Shown piece by piece: positions 20,843 to 28,141 of a stretch of 64,000 nt of DNA. Where the stretch lies: NCBI GenBank assembly GCA_028688225.1, contig JAQTYQ010000001.1, forward strand, positions 262,888 through 326,887. Direction: 5' to 3'. The position numbers and the translations under genes are program-made. The notes below the pieces were generated by a model, which was given only the letters and a program-made list of their open reading frames with translations, had not been told where the DNA came from and ran no database searches. The stretch comes from Opitutaceae bacterium. Its GTDB lineage: Bacteria > Verrucomicrobiota > Verrucomicrobiia > Opitutales > Opitutaceae. Position 1 is the first letter of the stretch. Each line of letters begins with the position of its first letter.

Positions 20843-21655
20843 TTAATCCTGAAGGATACGCTCAGCCAGCGTAAGTGACGAAGAGTCTCCGTTTCCGGTC
20901 CAGTCAAACCGAAGCCTGTAAGTTTGTGTTGGAATATTACTGCCGCAGAGTGCGACTGTGAGGATATACGTGCCCGGCGCAGAGAACACGTCTCGCCCAG
21001 ACCCAGTCCTGAGAGTCAGTTCTCTCCCATACTTACTGGGAGCGAAAACCTGCTGAGGAGTGTGCTGAATCCCGATGACGAGCACATCGAGAAATTCACG
21101 CGCCCTTGGACTCAGCGTCTTGCTCAATGCATCCGGCTCGTGTGATCGCGCATATGGCAACTGCTCCACATCGTGGTCCCTGACTACTGCCCCGTCTTTC
21201 TCAATCTTCAGCAACTTCCCGAAACAACCAGTTGCGGGTTGCGTCCAATTCAAGGTAACAGCCACGCGAAAAAATTGATGAGAGGCGCCATCCCTTCCCG
21301 TGTGACATCCGGAGATTTGCTCGTTGCACTCAACGGTGAGCTTGAGCCTGTTCCGTTCTTCTAGATCCAACACCTTCTTTCGTTCTCTCGCCCAAAGGTC
21401 ATATGCCGTGAAAATAACGGCGAGTACAGCAAACGCCCACCATACGAACTTCCAGTGAGCGTCAAAAGGCGTGGCGGAAAGCACAACAGCCAGCACCATG
21501 AAGCCACTGGTCACTTTTCCCGCCCAATGTCGCCAAAATGCTCCAATAAACTGTCGCCCGAGGGACCGCGTGATTTGCTGAGGCGCCATACGATCCGCTG
21601 ATAAACAAGTTCGCCGAAGTGGTCGAGGTACATTCCGCACCTCCGTCTCGATCAA
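20843..21655 (-). CDS. Hypothetical membrane protein
   Basis: 270 residues from the ATG at 21655; a start at Met23 (MAPQQITRS) is also possible. Two hydrophobic segments at about residues 50-90 (SGFMVLAVVLSATPF, FVWWAFAVLAVIFTAYDLWA) are followed by a charged helix and a soluble beta-rich domain (VAVTLNWTQP, GTYILTVALCGSNIPTQTYRLRFDW). The base composition looks less GC-rich than its neighbours. The topology (two membrane helices, coil, sensor-like domain) suggests a membrane-attached accessory protein. I do not recognise a family. Confidence 0.6.
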   Translation of the reverse strand: MIETEVRNVPRPLRRTCLSADRMAPQQITRSLGRQFIGAFWRHWAGKVTSGFMVLAVVLSATPFDAHWKFVWWAFAVLAVIFTAYDLWARERKKVLDLEERNRLKLTVECNEQISGCHTGRDGASHQFFRVAVTLNWTQPATGCFGKLLKIEKDGAVVRDHDVEQLPYARSHEPDALSKTLSPRAREFLDVLVIGIQHTPQQVFAPSKYGRELTLRTGSGRDVFSAPGTYILTVALCGSNIPTQTYRLRFDWTGNGDSSSLTLAERILQD

Positions 21656-21735
21656 GTTGCGGACGGATACTCAAACTAGGACACCACCTTAGGCCACCGG
21701 CGAATGCGCTTCCCTCCATCGCCCCGGGCGGCAAA

Positions 21736-23181
21736 ATGGGATCGGTCATCATGGAGACGGAATCCCCGCTGTATGCCGAAATTCTTCGCCACCTGCTGAC
21801 GGTCGGCGGCTTTCTGCTCGCGGTCTTCCTGATCGCCCGCCTCATGAGCGAAAAACGGCAGCCGGGCAACACCGTGGCCTGGCTGCTCGGCATCGTGCTC
21901 ATTCCCTACGTGGGGGTGCCGCTGTATTTGCTCTTCGGAGGCCGCAAGCTCCAACGTCTGGTGGCGCGGAAGTCGCGGCTGTCACCCGTGCCGTCGGCGG
22001 TGACCGCCGTCACCTCCCCGGTCGCGACCGGAGCCATCGCGCAGGCCCTGGTCCGCGAGGGCGGATGCGCGCCGGTGGGCGGCAACGCCGTGCGCTTTCT
22101 CACCCGCGGCGATGAGGCGTACGCCGAACTCGAACGGCAGATCCGCGGAGCCCGGCAGACGATTCATCTGATGACTTTCATCCTCGGCCGCGATGACACG
22201 GGGAAGCGGATCGTGGAATTACTGGCCCAGCGCGCCCGCGAGGGGGTGAAGGTCAGGCTGCTGCTCGACGCCGTCGGCTGCTTCCTGAGCAGCCGCGGTT
22301 TCGTGGATCCGATCCGGCGGGCCGGCGGTGAGGTGCACCGTTTCATGCCCGTGCTGCCGTTGCAGTGGCGCGGCTCGGCCAACCTCCGCAACCACCGCAA
22401 GATTGCCGTGTTCGACCAGCAGAGCGCCATCCTCGGCGGACACAATCTGGCGATCGAGTACATGGGGCGGCTGCCGCTGAAAAAACGCTGGCGCGACTTT
22501 GGCGCGGTCATCGAGGGTCCCGCCGTCGAGCTGCTGAACGAGGTTTTCCTCGCCGACTGGTGTTACGCGAGCGGCCAGTCGGTCGACACGCTGCACGCGG
22601 AGAGCGGCGCCCCGGTGCTCGAGCCGCGCGGCGCGTGTGAGCTGCAGGTGATCGCCAGCGGACCCGACGTCACGGGCGATCCCTTGTACGAGGGCATCCT
22701 TTCATTCCTCCAGGAGGCGAAGCGGCGCATCTGGATCATCACGCCGTATTTCATCCCCGACGAGGTGATCTTCCGCTCGCTGCTGGTCAAGGCCCGCACG
22801 GGACACGAGGTGAAACTCGTGGTGCCGGCCCGCTCGAACCATCCGATCGCCGACCAGGCGCGGCGCCACTACCTGCGCGAGTTGCAGAAGGCCGGCGTGC
22901 AGGTGCTCCTGTACCGGCCCGGCATGATGCACTGCAAGGGCATGATCATCGACGACCGCGTGGGTCTGCTCGGCTCGGCGAACTTCGATTTGCGCTCGCT
23001 CTTCGTGAACTTCGAGATCGGCGTGTTCGTCTATTCCGAGCCCGAGGTGCACGCCATGCGCGCCTGGGCCCAAGAACTCATGGGCCACAGCCATCCGCTG
23101 GCGGCGGGGAAACCCTCGCGCCGCCGCCTGCTCGGCAACATCGCCGAGGACGTCAGCCGGCTGCTGGCGCCGCTGCTGTGA
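21736..23181 (+). CDS. cls: Cardiolipin synthase (phospholipase D family)
   Basis: 481 residues. Two N-terminal membrane helices (LTVGGFLLAVFLIARL, VAWLLGIVLIPYVGVPLYLLFGG) are followed by two phospholipase D motifs: NHRKIAVFD ... GGHN and MHCKGMIIDD ... GSANFD. The enzyme joins two phosphatidylglycerols (or PG and another donor) into cardiolipin at the inner membrane. An ATG at 21751 (METESPL) is an alternative start. The last 50 bases and the stop codon are duplicated 708 bases downstream, on the other side of a RAYT gene. Confidence 0.92.
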   Translation: MGSVIMETESPLYAEILRHLLTVGGFLLAVFLIARLMSEKRQPGNTVAWLLGIVLIPYVGVPLYLLFGGRKLQRLVARKSRLSPVPSAVTAVTSPVATGAIAQALVREGGCAPVGGNAVRFLTRGDEAYAELERQIRGARQTIHLMTFILGRDDTGKRIVELLAQRAREGVKVRLLLDAVGCFLSSRGFVDPIRRAGGEVHRFMPVLPLQWRGSANLRNHRKIAVFDQQSAILGGHNLAIEYMGRLPLKKRWRDFGAVIEGPAVELLNEVFLADWCYASGQSVDTLHAESGAPVLEPRGACELQVIASGPDVTGDPLYEGILSFLQEAKRRIWIITPYFIPDEVIFRSLLVKARTGHEVKLVVPARSNHPIADQARRHYLRELQKAGVQVLLYRPGMMHCKGMIIDDRVGLLGSANFDLRSLFVNFEIGVFVYSEPEVHAMRAWAQELMGHSHPLAAGKPSRRRLLGNIAEDVSRLLAPLL

Positions 23182-23188
23182 CGCCGGA
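23133..23188 (+). repeat. Direct repeat of the cls 3' end, left copy
   Basis: Matches 23841-23896 in 54 of 56 positions, including the cls stop codon. The two copies bracket the RAYT gene and its two inner REPs. Confidence 0.85.
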
Positions 23189-23211
23189 ATCTGGAAAGCG
23201 CGACCAAGCTT

Positions 23212-23236
23212 GTAGGGGCGCAGTCTTGCTGCGCCC
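23212..23236 (+). repeat. REP hairpin bracketing the RAYT gene (left)
   Basis: Foot GTAG at 23212-23215, then GGGCGCAG (23216-23223), loop TCTTG, CTGCGCCC (23229-23236): an eight-base-pair perfect stem with a GTAG foot, the classical RAYT target layout. Confidence 0.85.
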
Positions 23237-23242
23237 GCCTCG

Positions 23243-23785
23243 CTATTCGCCGACGGCCAGCGACGGCGGAATCGGCAACCCAATCCACTCGCACGGCGGC
23301 ACCGCTCCGGGATTCAGCTGCGACATGAACAGGAAGGTCTCCGGCCGCGGACAACGCCAATGCGGCCATGCCTGATCCGCAGCAATCAACCCCGCCCGAT
23401 ACGGATTGAGGAACACATAGAGGCCGTAGGACTCCATCGACTCCGCGAGCCGAAGCCGGTGCTCGAAGAAATCCCTCTGCCAAACGAGCCCGGCGGCACC
23501 TAGCACCGGCCGGGTTTGCGCTTTAAACCGCGCCACAACCCGCCCCAGTGACAATCGACTTCCGAGAGTGAGCACCCAATGGAAATGATCTGGCATTATC
23601 GTGAACGCCCAGGTTTCGGAGTCTCCGCCTTCGTCCGACCGGCGGATAATGTCGCTCAGGGTCGCGGCAATTGCAGCCTCCGTCAAACCCAGGGTCCGAA
23701 AGCGCGTGCAGCAGGTGATGAAATAATTCGTTCCGGGCTGCGACCAGCGATGGGCCGAGAGCGCGTCCGTTCGGCGCGGTTGCAT
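23243..23785 (-). CDS. rayT: REP-associated tyrosine transposase (RAYT, Y1/HUH family)
   Basis: 180 residues. The HUH motif is MPDHFHW with His67 and His69. Downstream comes WQRDFFEHRLR and a helix with the likely catalytic Tyr123 in GLYVFLNPYRAGL, both typical of RAYTs. Such enzymes cleave single-stranded REP hairpins at GTAG and spread them while the transposase gene itself is usually domesticated. The gene is bracketed by inverted REP copies at 23212-23236 and 23817-23841 and, outside these, by a 56-base duplicated cls tail. The product looks complete. The start Met at 23785 precedes the family block NYFITCCTRFR. Confidence 0.9.
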   Translation of the reverse strand: MQPRRTDALSAHRWSQPGTNYFITCCTRFRTLGLTEAAIAATLSDIIRRSDEGGDSETWAFTIMPDHFHWVLTLGSRLSLGRVVARFKAQTRPVLGAAGLVWQRDFFEHRLRLAESMESYGLYVFLNPYRAGLIAADQAWPHWRCPRPETFLFMSQLNPGAVPPCEWIGLPIPPSLAVGE

Positions 23786-23816
23786 AGGGGGTACCGGTCA
23801 GTTTGGCGATTTTGGT

Positions 23817-23841
23817 GGGCGCAGCAAGTCTGCGCCCCTAC
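23817..23841 (-). repeat. REP hairpin bracketing the RAYT gene (right)
   Basis: GGGCGCAG, loop CAAGT, CTGCGCCC, then CTAC: the inverted form of the left REP with one loop difference. Confidence 0.85.
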
Positions 23842-23896
23842 GGCAACGTCGCCGAGGACGTCAGCCGGCTGCTGGCGCCGCTGCTGTGAGGCCGGA
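23841..23896 (+). repeat. Direct repeat of the cls 3' end, right copy
   Basis: 54 of 56 matches to 23133-23188, in the same orientation. It carries no upstream cls sequence, so it is a stray tail. Confidence 0.85.
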
Positions 23897-23907
23897 TGGA
23901 TGCAATC

Positions 23908-23932
23908 GGGCGCAGCCAGCCTGCGCCCCTAC
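23908..23932 (-). repeat. Third REP hairpin of the same family
   Basis: GGGCGCAG, loop CCAGC, CTGCGCCC, CTAC. Same orientation as the copy at 23817, just after the duplicated cls tail and before the cimA stop. Confidence 0.8.
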
Positions 23933-23967
23933 GCCCGCCCGGCTCTGGATGGGATCGCCTGCAACTG

Positions 23968-25581
23968 TCATCCGGCCTCCGGCTTCCGGCCTCCGGTTCC
24001 TGTTTTCTCCTCCTCGAGCAGGAGCTTGTACTCGACGGCGTCGCGGAGCGCCTCCCAGGAGGCCTCGATGATGTTGTCGCTCACGCCGACCGTGCCCCAG
24101 ATTTCCTGGCCGTCGGTGGTTTCGATCAGCACGCGGGTGCGGGAATTGGTGCCGCGCCGGCTGTCCAGGATGCGCACCTTGTAATCGCTCAGGGCCGTGT
24201 CCTTGATGACCGGATGGGCTTTCTCGAGGGCGAGGCGCAACGCCTTGTCGAGGGCGCCGATCGGACCGACGCACTCGGCCACGGTGTGGACGGGTTTGCC
24301 GTTGACCTTCAGTTTCACCGTGGCTTCGGCCACAACCGAGGACTCCGGCCCGCGCCGCTCGATGATCACGCGGTAGCCCTCGAACGTGAACGAGGGCACG
24401 TGCCGTTTCAGCCATTTGGCCAGCAGCAGCTTCAGGGAGGCGTCGGCCGCCTCGAATTCGTGCCCCTCGAATTCCAGCTGCTTCAGTTCCTCGATGATCT
24501 CCTTCAACTCCGGCGCCTTCTCGTCGAGGGCGAAGCCCAGTTCCTTCGCCTTCATGACAATGCTGCTGCGGCCGGCCAAGTCGGATACCAGCACCCGCGT
24601 GCGGTTGCCGACCGTGGCCGGGTCGATGTGCTCGTAACTGCGTGCGACCTTCTGGGCGGCGTTGGCATGGAGGCCGCCCTTGTGGGCAAAGGCCGAGGTG
24701 CCGACAAAAGGCTCCTTCGGATCCGGGCGCTGGTTGGCCAGCTCGTCGAGGTAGTGGGAAAGCTCGCGCAGCTGCGGCAGGTTGGGGCGGCAGAACGCAG
24801 TGCGGTCCATCTTCAGGAAGAGGTTCGGCAGGATGGTCGTGAGGTTGGCATTGCCGGTGCGCTCGCCGTAGCCGTTGATCGTGCCCTGCACGAGCGTGGC
24901 GCCGGCCGCGATGCCGGCAAGCGAGACCGCCACCCCGAGGCCGCTGTCGTTGTGACAGTGCACCCCCACGCTGCCGCCGCCGAATTCGCGCACGACCCGG
25001 GCAACGGTTTCCTTGAGGTCGTCAACCAGCGTGCCGCCGTTGGTGTCGCACAGCGTGAGGTTGTCCGCGCCGCCCCGCTTCGCCGCGGCCAGGGTCCGGA
25101 GCGCGTAGTCAGGGTTATTCTTGAAGCCGTCGAAAAAGTGCTCGGCATCGTAGATGACCTCGCGGCCGTGGGCGACGAGGTGGCGCACCGAGTCCTCGAT
25201 CATGGCCAGGTTCTCCTCGGCGGTGGTGCGCAGGATTTCGGTGACGTGGAGCAGCCAGGTCTTGCCCACGATGGTCACGACGGGGGTCCCGGCATCGACC
25301 AGCACCTTGAGCTGCGGATCGTGGGCGGCGGTGGCGCCCGCCCGCCGGGTCGAACCGAAGGCGGCGACCCGGGCGTGGCGGAGTTTCAGCTTGCCCACCT
25401 CGGCGAAGAAGGTGATGTCGCGCGGGTTGGAGCCGGGAAAGCCGCCCTCGATGTAGTCGACGCCGAACTGGTCGAGCCGCTCGGTGATGAGGAGCTTGTC
25501 GGTCACGGAGAATGAGATGCCCTCGCCCTGCGTGCCGTCGCGGAGAGTGGTGTCGTAGATCTTGAGCGGTGGGTTTTTCAT
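23968..25581 (-). CDS. cimA: (R)-citramalate synthase
   Basis: 537 residues. The N-terminal HMG-like barrel begins with the family block IYDTTLRDGTQGEGISFS and contains GVHCHNDSGLGVAVSLAG with the metal-binding His residues and NGYGERTGNANL. The C-terminal regulatory domain (about 380-530) is typical of CimA and LeuA allosteric parts. The enzyme condenses acetyl-CoA and pyruvate to citramalate, the threonine-independent entry to isoleucine, with feedback inhibition by isoleucine. The last residues GTGGRKPEAG come from a CCGGAGG/CCGGAAG simple repeat. An Ile-rich leader peptide and a terminator lie directly upstream, so expression is very probably attenuated by charged tRNA-Ile. Confidence 0.92.
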   Translation of the reverse strand: MKNPPLKIYDTTLRDGTQGEGISFSVTDKLLITERLDQFGVDYIEGGFPGSNPRDITFFAEVGKLKLRHARVAAFGSTRRAGATAAHDPQLKVLVDAGTPVVTIVGKTWLLHVTEILRTTAEENLAMIEDSVRHLVAHGREVIYDAEHFFDGFKNNPDYALRTLAAAKRGGADNLTLCDTNGGTLVDDLKETVARVVREFGGGSVGVHCHNDSGLGVAVSLAGIAAGATLVQGTINGYGERTGNANLTTILPNLFLKMDRTAFCRPNLPQLRELSHYLDELANQRPDPKEPFVGTSAFAHKGGLHANAAQKVARSYEHIDPATVGNRTRVLVSDLAGRSSIVMKAKELGFALDEKAPELKEIIEELKQLEFEGHEFEAADASLKLLLAKWLKRHVPSFTFEGYRVIIERRGPESSVVAEATVKLKVNGKPVHTVAECVGPIGALDKALRLALEKAHPVIKDTALSDYKVRILDSRRGTNSRTRVLIETTDGQEIWGTVGVSDNIIEASWEALRDAVEYKLLLEEEKTGTGGRKPEAG

Positions 25582-25610
25582 AAAAAAGCCCCGGGGTTCT
25601 GGCCCGGGGC
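25582..25610 (-). terminator. Attenuator terminator directly before cimA
   Basis: On the minus strand GCCCCGGG (25610-25603) pairs with CCCGGGGC (25595-25588) across a seven-base loop and is followed by six T (25587-25582). The next three bases are the cimA ATG. This is an intrinsic terminator that also covers the space where a ribosome binding site would be. Confidence 0.85.
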
Positions 25611-25666
25611 ATTGAGAGTGACGTGCGAGTTAACGCGGTGGCTTACGCCATGTCTCCATGCCCGGG
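25603..25666 (-). promoter_or_regulatory. Candidate antiterminator of the cimA leader
   Basis: CCCGGGCAT at 25666-25658, inside the end of the leader peptide frame, is complementary (with one bulge) to ATGCCCCGGG at 25612-25603, the 5' half of the terminator. Ribosome stalling at the Ile codons upstream would favour this pairing and read-through into cimA. The pairing is seen by eye; folding energies were not computed. Confidence 0.6.
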
Positions 25667-25726
25667 CCGGCGGCCCAGAATAATCGAGCCGATGATCGCG
25701 CTACGGATGGTGGAACTAAGCCTCAT
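25643..25726 (-). CDS. Isoleucine-rich leader peptide of cimA
   Basis: A 27-codon frame from ATG at 25726 to TAA at 25645-25643. It has Ile at positions 7, 11, 12, 15 and 16, followed by Leu, in a short peptide that ends 32 bases before the terminator stem. The II-GS-II arrangement matches leader peptides of ilv-type attenuators, here serving an isoleucine-pathway gene. No strong ribosome binding site is visible upstream of the ATG. Confidence 0.75.
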   Translation of the reverse strand: MRLSSTIRSAIIGSIILGRRPGHGDMA

Positions 25727-25865
25727 GACGCGGGAGTAAAACAATGGAAGGAAAGGTGAATCCCGGCCCAGTGTCCACCCTGTTTTTCCGGCTGTCCCGG
25801 GATCACGTCGGCACTGGCGATCGGGCTGACTGGCTATTATAGTAACACCCCCGCAGCGTACGCCG

Positions 25866-25946
25866 TGGGCAGTCTGCAAACTGGAGCGGCGACGCCCCGT
25901 CGCCGTTTTTCTCGGGAGCACGCGACGAGGGCGTCGCATCCCCATA
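25866..25946. repeat. Dispersed repeat (GCGACG...CGTCGC type), uninterrupted copy
   Basis: Begins CAGTCTGCAAACTGGAGC and ends GCGTCGCATCCCCAT. A second copy at 56327-56480 has the same ends but a 74-base insertion. A shorter related piece is at 61237-61300. The remaining bases between the cimA leader and 26004 hold no gene. Confidence 0.75.
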
Positions 25947-26003
25947 AAATAGCCGGGCTAGCCCACGAGGAAGAGAGATCATCGCTTCGTACCGCCCGGC
26001 TGT

Positions 26004-26339
26004 TTACGGGCCCTTGGCCGGCGGCGCGTTGGTGATCGAAAGAATGTCCTGCGGGTTGAGGATATAGATGGGACCTTGATCCAATTCGACGATCAGGACG
26101 CCCGCCGCCGCCTTGACCGATTTGACGCTGACCAGGGTCACCACCGCCCCTTCCTTTCTCAGGGTCAGATAGACCGGCGTGGTGGAAATGCTCGGGAAGG
26201 CCAGTGCGTAGCCGCGGGCAAGTTCCTCGACCTCGGTGGCGACGTAGACGTTGACCGGCGGTTGGGCGCCGGGGACCGGCGGCTGGCCGAAGCCGGTGAG
26301 CGCAGCGGCCAGGAAGAGCAGCGTGGTGATCGTTTTCAT
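26004..26339 (-). CDS. Small secreted protein of unknown function
   Basis: 111 residues from ATG at 26339 (MKTITTLLFLAAALTGFG, a signal peptide). After a Pro-rich linker (QPPVPGAQPPVN) the mature part is a compact beta-type domain with VYLTLRKEGAVVTLVSVKSV and a C-terminal GPIYILNPQDILSITNAPP. The pattern resembles small extracytoplasmic beta-barrel or SH3-like proteins, but I do not recognise a family. Confidence 0.6.
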   Translation of the reverse strand: MKTITTLLFLAAALTGFGQPPVPGAQPPVNVYVATEVEELARGYALAFPSISTTPVYLTLRKEGAVVTLVSVKSVKAAAGVLIVELDQGPIYILNPQDILSITNAPPAKGP

Positions 26340-26661
26340 GATGGGTGACCACGAATAAACACCGCGCAACGCCCCGGCGCAATACCCAGGCCGCATCCAT
26401 GCCGTCGCAGTCGCAAAAAAAATCACGTAGCAACCGAGGTCGCGAGGCTGCATTGGGCGACTGACACCGCTGCTGACGTCGGCTGCTACCGCAAAACCAT
26501 GAATGGATCACTGGTCAGGCAACGCGGGCAGGACGTCCAGCCAGCATTCTGCTGGACAGCAGAACGCCGCGGGCGTCATGGCTGACCGCCCTGTTCCACT
26601 ACCTGCCAAGACGGCCGCGCCATTTTGAATAAGGAACCTGGAGACGAAGTCCGACAGGTTC
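26340..26661. other. Intergenic with palindromes
   Basis: No gene is seen between the small secreted protein and thrC. The space holds a GTAG-containing stretch at about 26424-26500, a TTCTGCTG/CAGCAGAA palindrome at 26547-26564, and the AGGAACCTG hairpin overlapping the thrC stop. Confidence 0.5.
26547..26564. repeat. CTGCTG/CAGCAG palindrome
   Basis: TTCTGCTG, GA, CAGCAGAA: perfect eight-base-pair stem. One of five copies with varied outer stems (also 11713-11728, 31439-31468, 33355-33402, 46028-46045). Confidence 0.7.
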
Positions 26662-26665
26662 CTAC
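26632..26665 (-). repeat. GTAG-footed hairpin overlapping the thrC stop
   Basis: On minus: GTAGGAACCTG, then TCGGACT and a spacer, then CAGGTTCCT. A related element with AGGAGCCTGTCGGACT lies at 62753-62797. It could serve as a 3' hairpin for thrC mRNA. Confidence 0.6.
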
Positions 26666-28020
26666 ACCCCGTGCTGCCCGATGAACGCCTTGATGGTGGT
26701 GGCGGCGGCGCGCACCGGATGCTTGACGACGGGCCGGGACTTCAGGGCCTCGAGGCTGGAATGGATCGGCTCCTGGCCGATGGCAGCCCGGATCACCTCG
26801 GGAAATTTCGCCGGACTCGCTGTCGCCAGCACCACGCTCACCCGGTCGCGGCTGATCTCCTTGAAACCGCAGGCCGTGTGCGGATCGCAGACATAGCCGT
26901 ACTTGTGGTAGATGTGCCTGATCAGGCTGCTGATCTCGGCGTCGGTGCAGCGCGAGGCGGTGAAGCTGTCGGCGTCGAAATGCTCGAAACGGTAGGTGCC
27001 GGTGTCCTTGATCGCCTGCATGACCTCCCGGACGTGCACCGGATCGCGGCCGGCGTGATAGTAGAGGAAGCGCTCGAAGTTCGAGGCCACCTGGATGTCC
27101 ATCGACGGCGCCAGGCTGGGCGCGACCGCGGTGACACGGTACTCGCCGGTCGTAAAGAGGCGGTAGAGGATGTCGTTCCGGTTGGTGGCGACCTTGAAGC
27201 CGCGGATCGGCACGCCCATCTGCTGCAGCATCCAGCCGGCGAGGACGTTGCCGAAATTGCCCGTGGGCACGACGAACTCGACGTTGAGCCGCTTCTCCTT
27301 GGGCAGGCGCAGCCAGGCATAAAGGTAGTAGACGCACTGGGCCAGCACCCGCACCAGGTTGATGGAGTTGACCGCGGACAGCCGGTGTTTTTCGCGGAAG
27401 GCCTGGTCGCCAAACACCTCCTTCAAAGCCGCCTGCGCATCGTCGAACGTGCCGTCCACCGCAAGCGCGAACACGTTGGCCGCGCCGGTGCAGGCCATCT
27501 GCCGCTCCTGCAGCGGGGCCACGCGCCCGTCGGGATAGAGGATGAAGATGGCCACGCCGGGCTTTCCCAGCAGTCCGTGGATGGCCGCCGCGCCGGTGTC
27601 GCCCGAGGTGGCGCCGAGCACGTTGAGAGTCTGGCCGCGCACCCGGCACTGGTGCTCGTAGAGATTGCCGAGCAACTGCAGCGCGAAATCCTTGAAGGCG
27701 AGCGTCGGCCCGTGAAACAGCTCGAGGACAAACAGGTTTTCGCCCAGCTGCTCGAGGGGGGCGATGCCGGGGTGCGTAAAGCCGCGGTAGGAGCGCACAA
27801 TGATGTCCTTCAGCGCCGCCGCGTCCACGTCGGTGGCGAACCGGCGGAGGAATTCGTGGCAGAGATCCGCATAGCCAAGTCCGGCGAAGCGCACCAGATC
27901 AGCCGAAAGATCCGGCAGCGTTTCCGGCAGAAACAGGCCGCCGTCGGGGGCCAATCCGATCGCGACCGCCTCGGAGAAGCCGACCGGTCCGGTTTGCCCG
28001 CGCGTGCTGATGTATTTCAT
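26662..28020 (-). CDS. thrC: Threonine synthase
   Basis: 452 residues, PLP fold type II. It starts MKYISTRGQTGPVGFSEA as other long-form threonine synthases and carries the PLP lysine in GPTLAFKDFALQ. The phosphate-binding block is GATSGDTGAAA, followed by VNSINLVRVLAQ and VPTGNFGNVLAG. It converts O-phosphohomoserine to threonine. It is read last in a minus-strand run after plsY, hom and lysC; thrB (homoserine kinase) is not in the window. The start at 28020 is preferred over 28041 because family members start at this Met. Confidence 0.95.
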   Translation of the reverse strand: MKYISTRGQTGPVGFSEAVAIGLAPDGGLFLPETLPDLSADLVRFAGLGYADLCHEFLRRFATDVDAAALKDIIVRSYRGFTHPGIAPLEQLGENLFVLELFHGPTLAFKDFALQLLGNLYEHQCRVRGQTLNVLGATSGDTGAAAIHGLLGKPGVAIFILYPDGRVAPLQERQMACTGAANVFALAVDGTFDDAQAALKEVFGDQAFREKHRLSAVNSINLVRVLAQCVYYLYAWLRLPKEKRLNVEFVVPTGNFGNVLAGWMLQQMGVPIRGFKVATNRNDILYRLFTTGEYRVTAVAPSLAPSMDIQVASNFERFLYYHAGRDPVHVREVMQAIKDTGTYRFEHFDADSFTASRCTDAEISSLIRHIYHKYGYVCDPHTACGFKEISRDRVSVVLATASPAKFPEVIRAAIGQEPIHSSLEALKSRPVVKHPVRAAATTIKAFIGQHGV

Positions 28021-28031
28021 CCGGAAAAGTG

Positions 28032-28110
28032 GTAGCCGCAAAAAGGCGCAGGATGCGCAAAAATATGATGCGGATTTCGACTCTTCTTTGTGCCTTTTGC
28101 GCCTTCTGGA
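28032..28110. repeat. Imperfect inverted repeat between lysC and thrC
   Basis: GCAAAAAGGCGCAGG near 28038 and CTTTTGCGCCTTCT near 28093 form long imperfect arms; GTAG lies just before at 28032-28035. It fits the dispersed 'AAAGGCGCAAA' intergenic repeat type. Confidence 0.45.
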
Positions 28111-28141
28111 GGCAGTTCCAGTCTGTCTGGCTGAGCCGTAC

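Noticed and set aside
23133..23932. The run of repeats as a CRISPR-like array
   Set aside because: Only three hairpins with unequal spacing and a transposase between them. There are no regular spacers and no cas genes.
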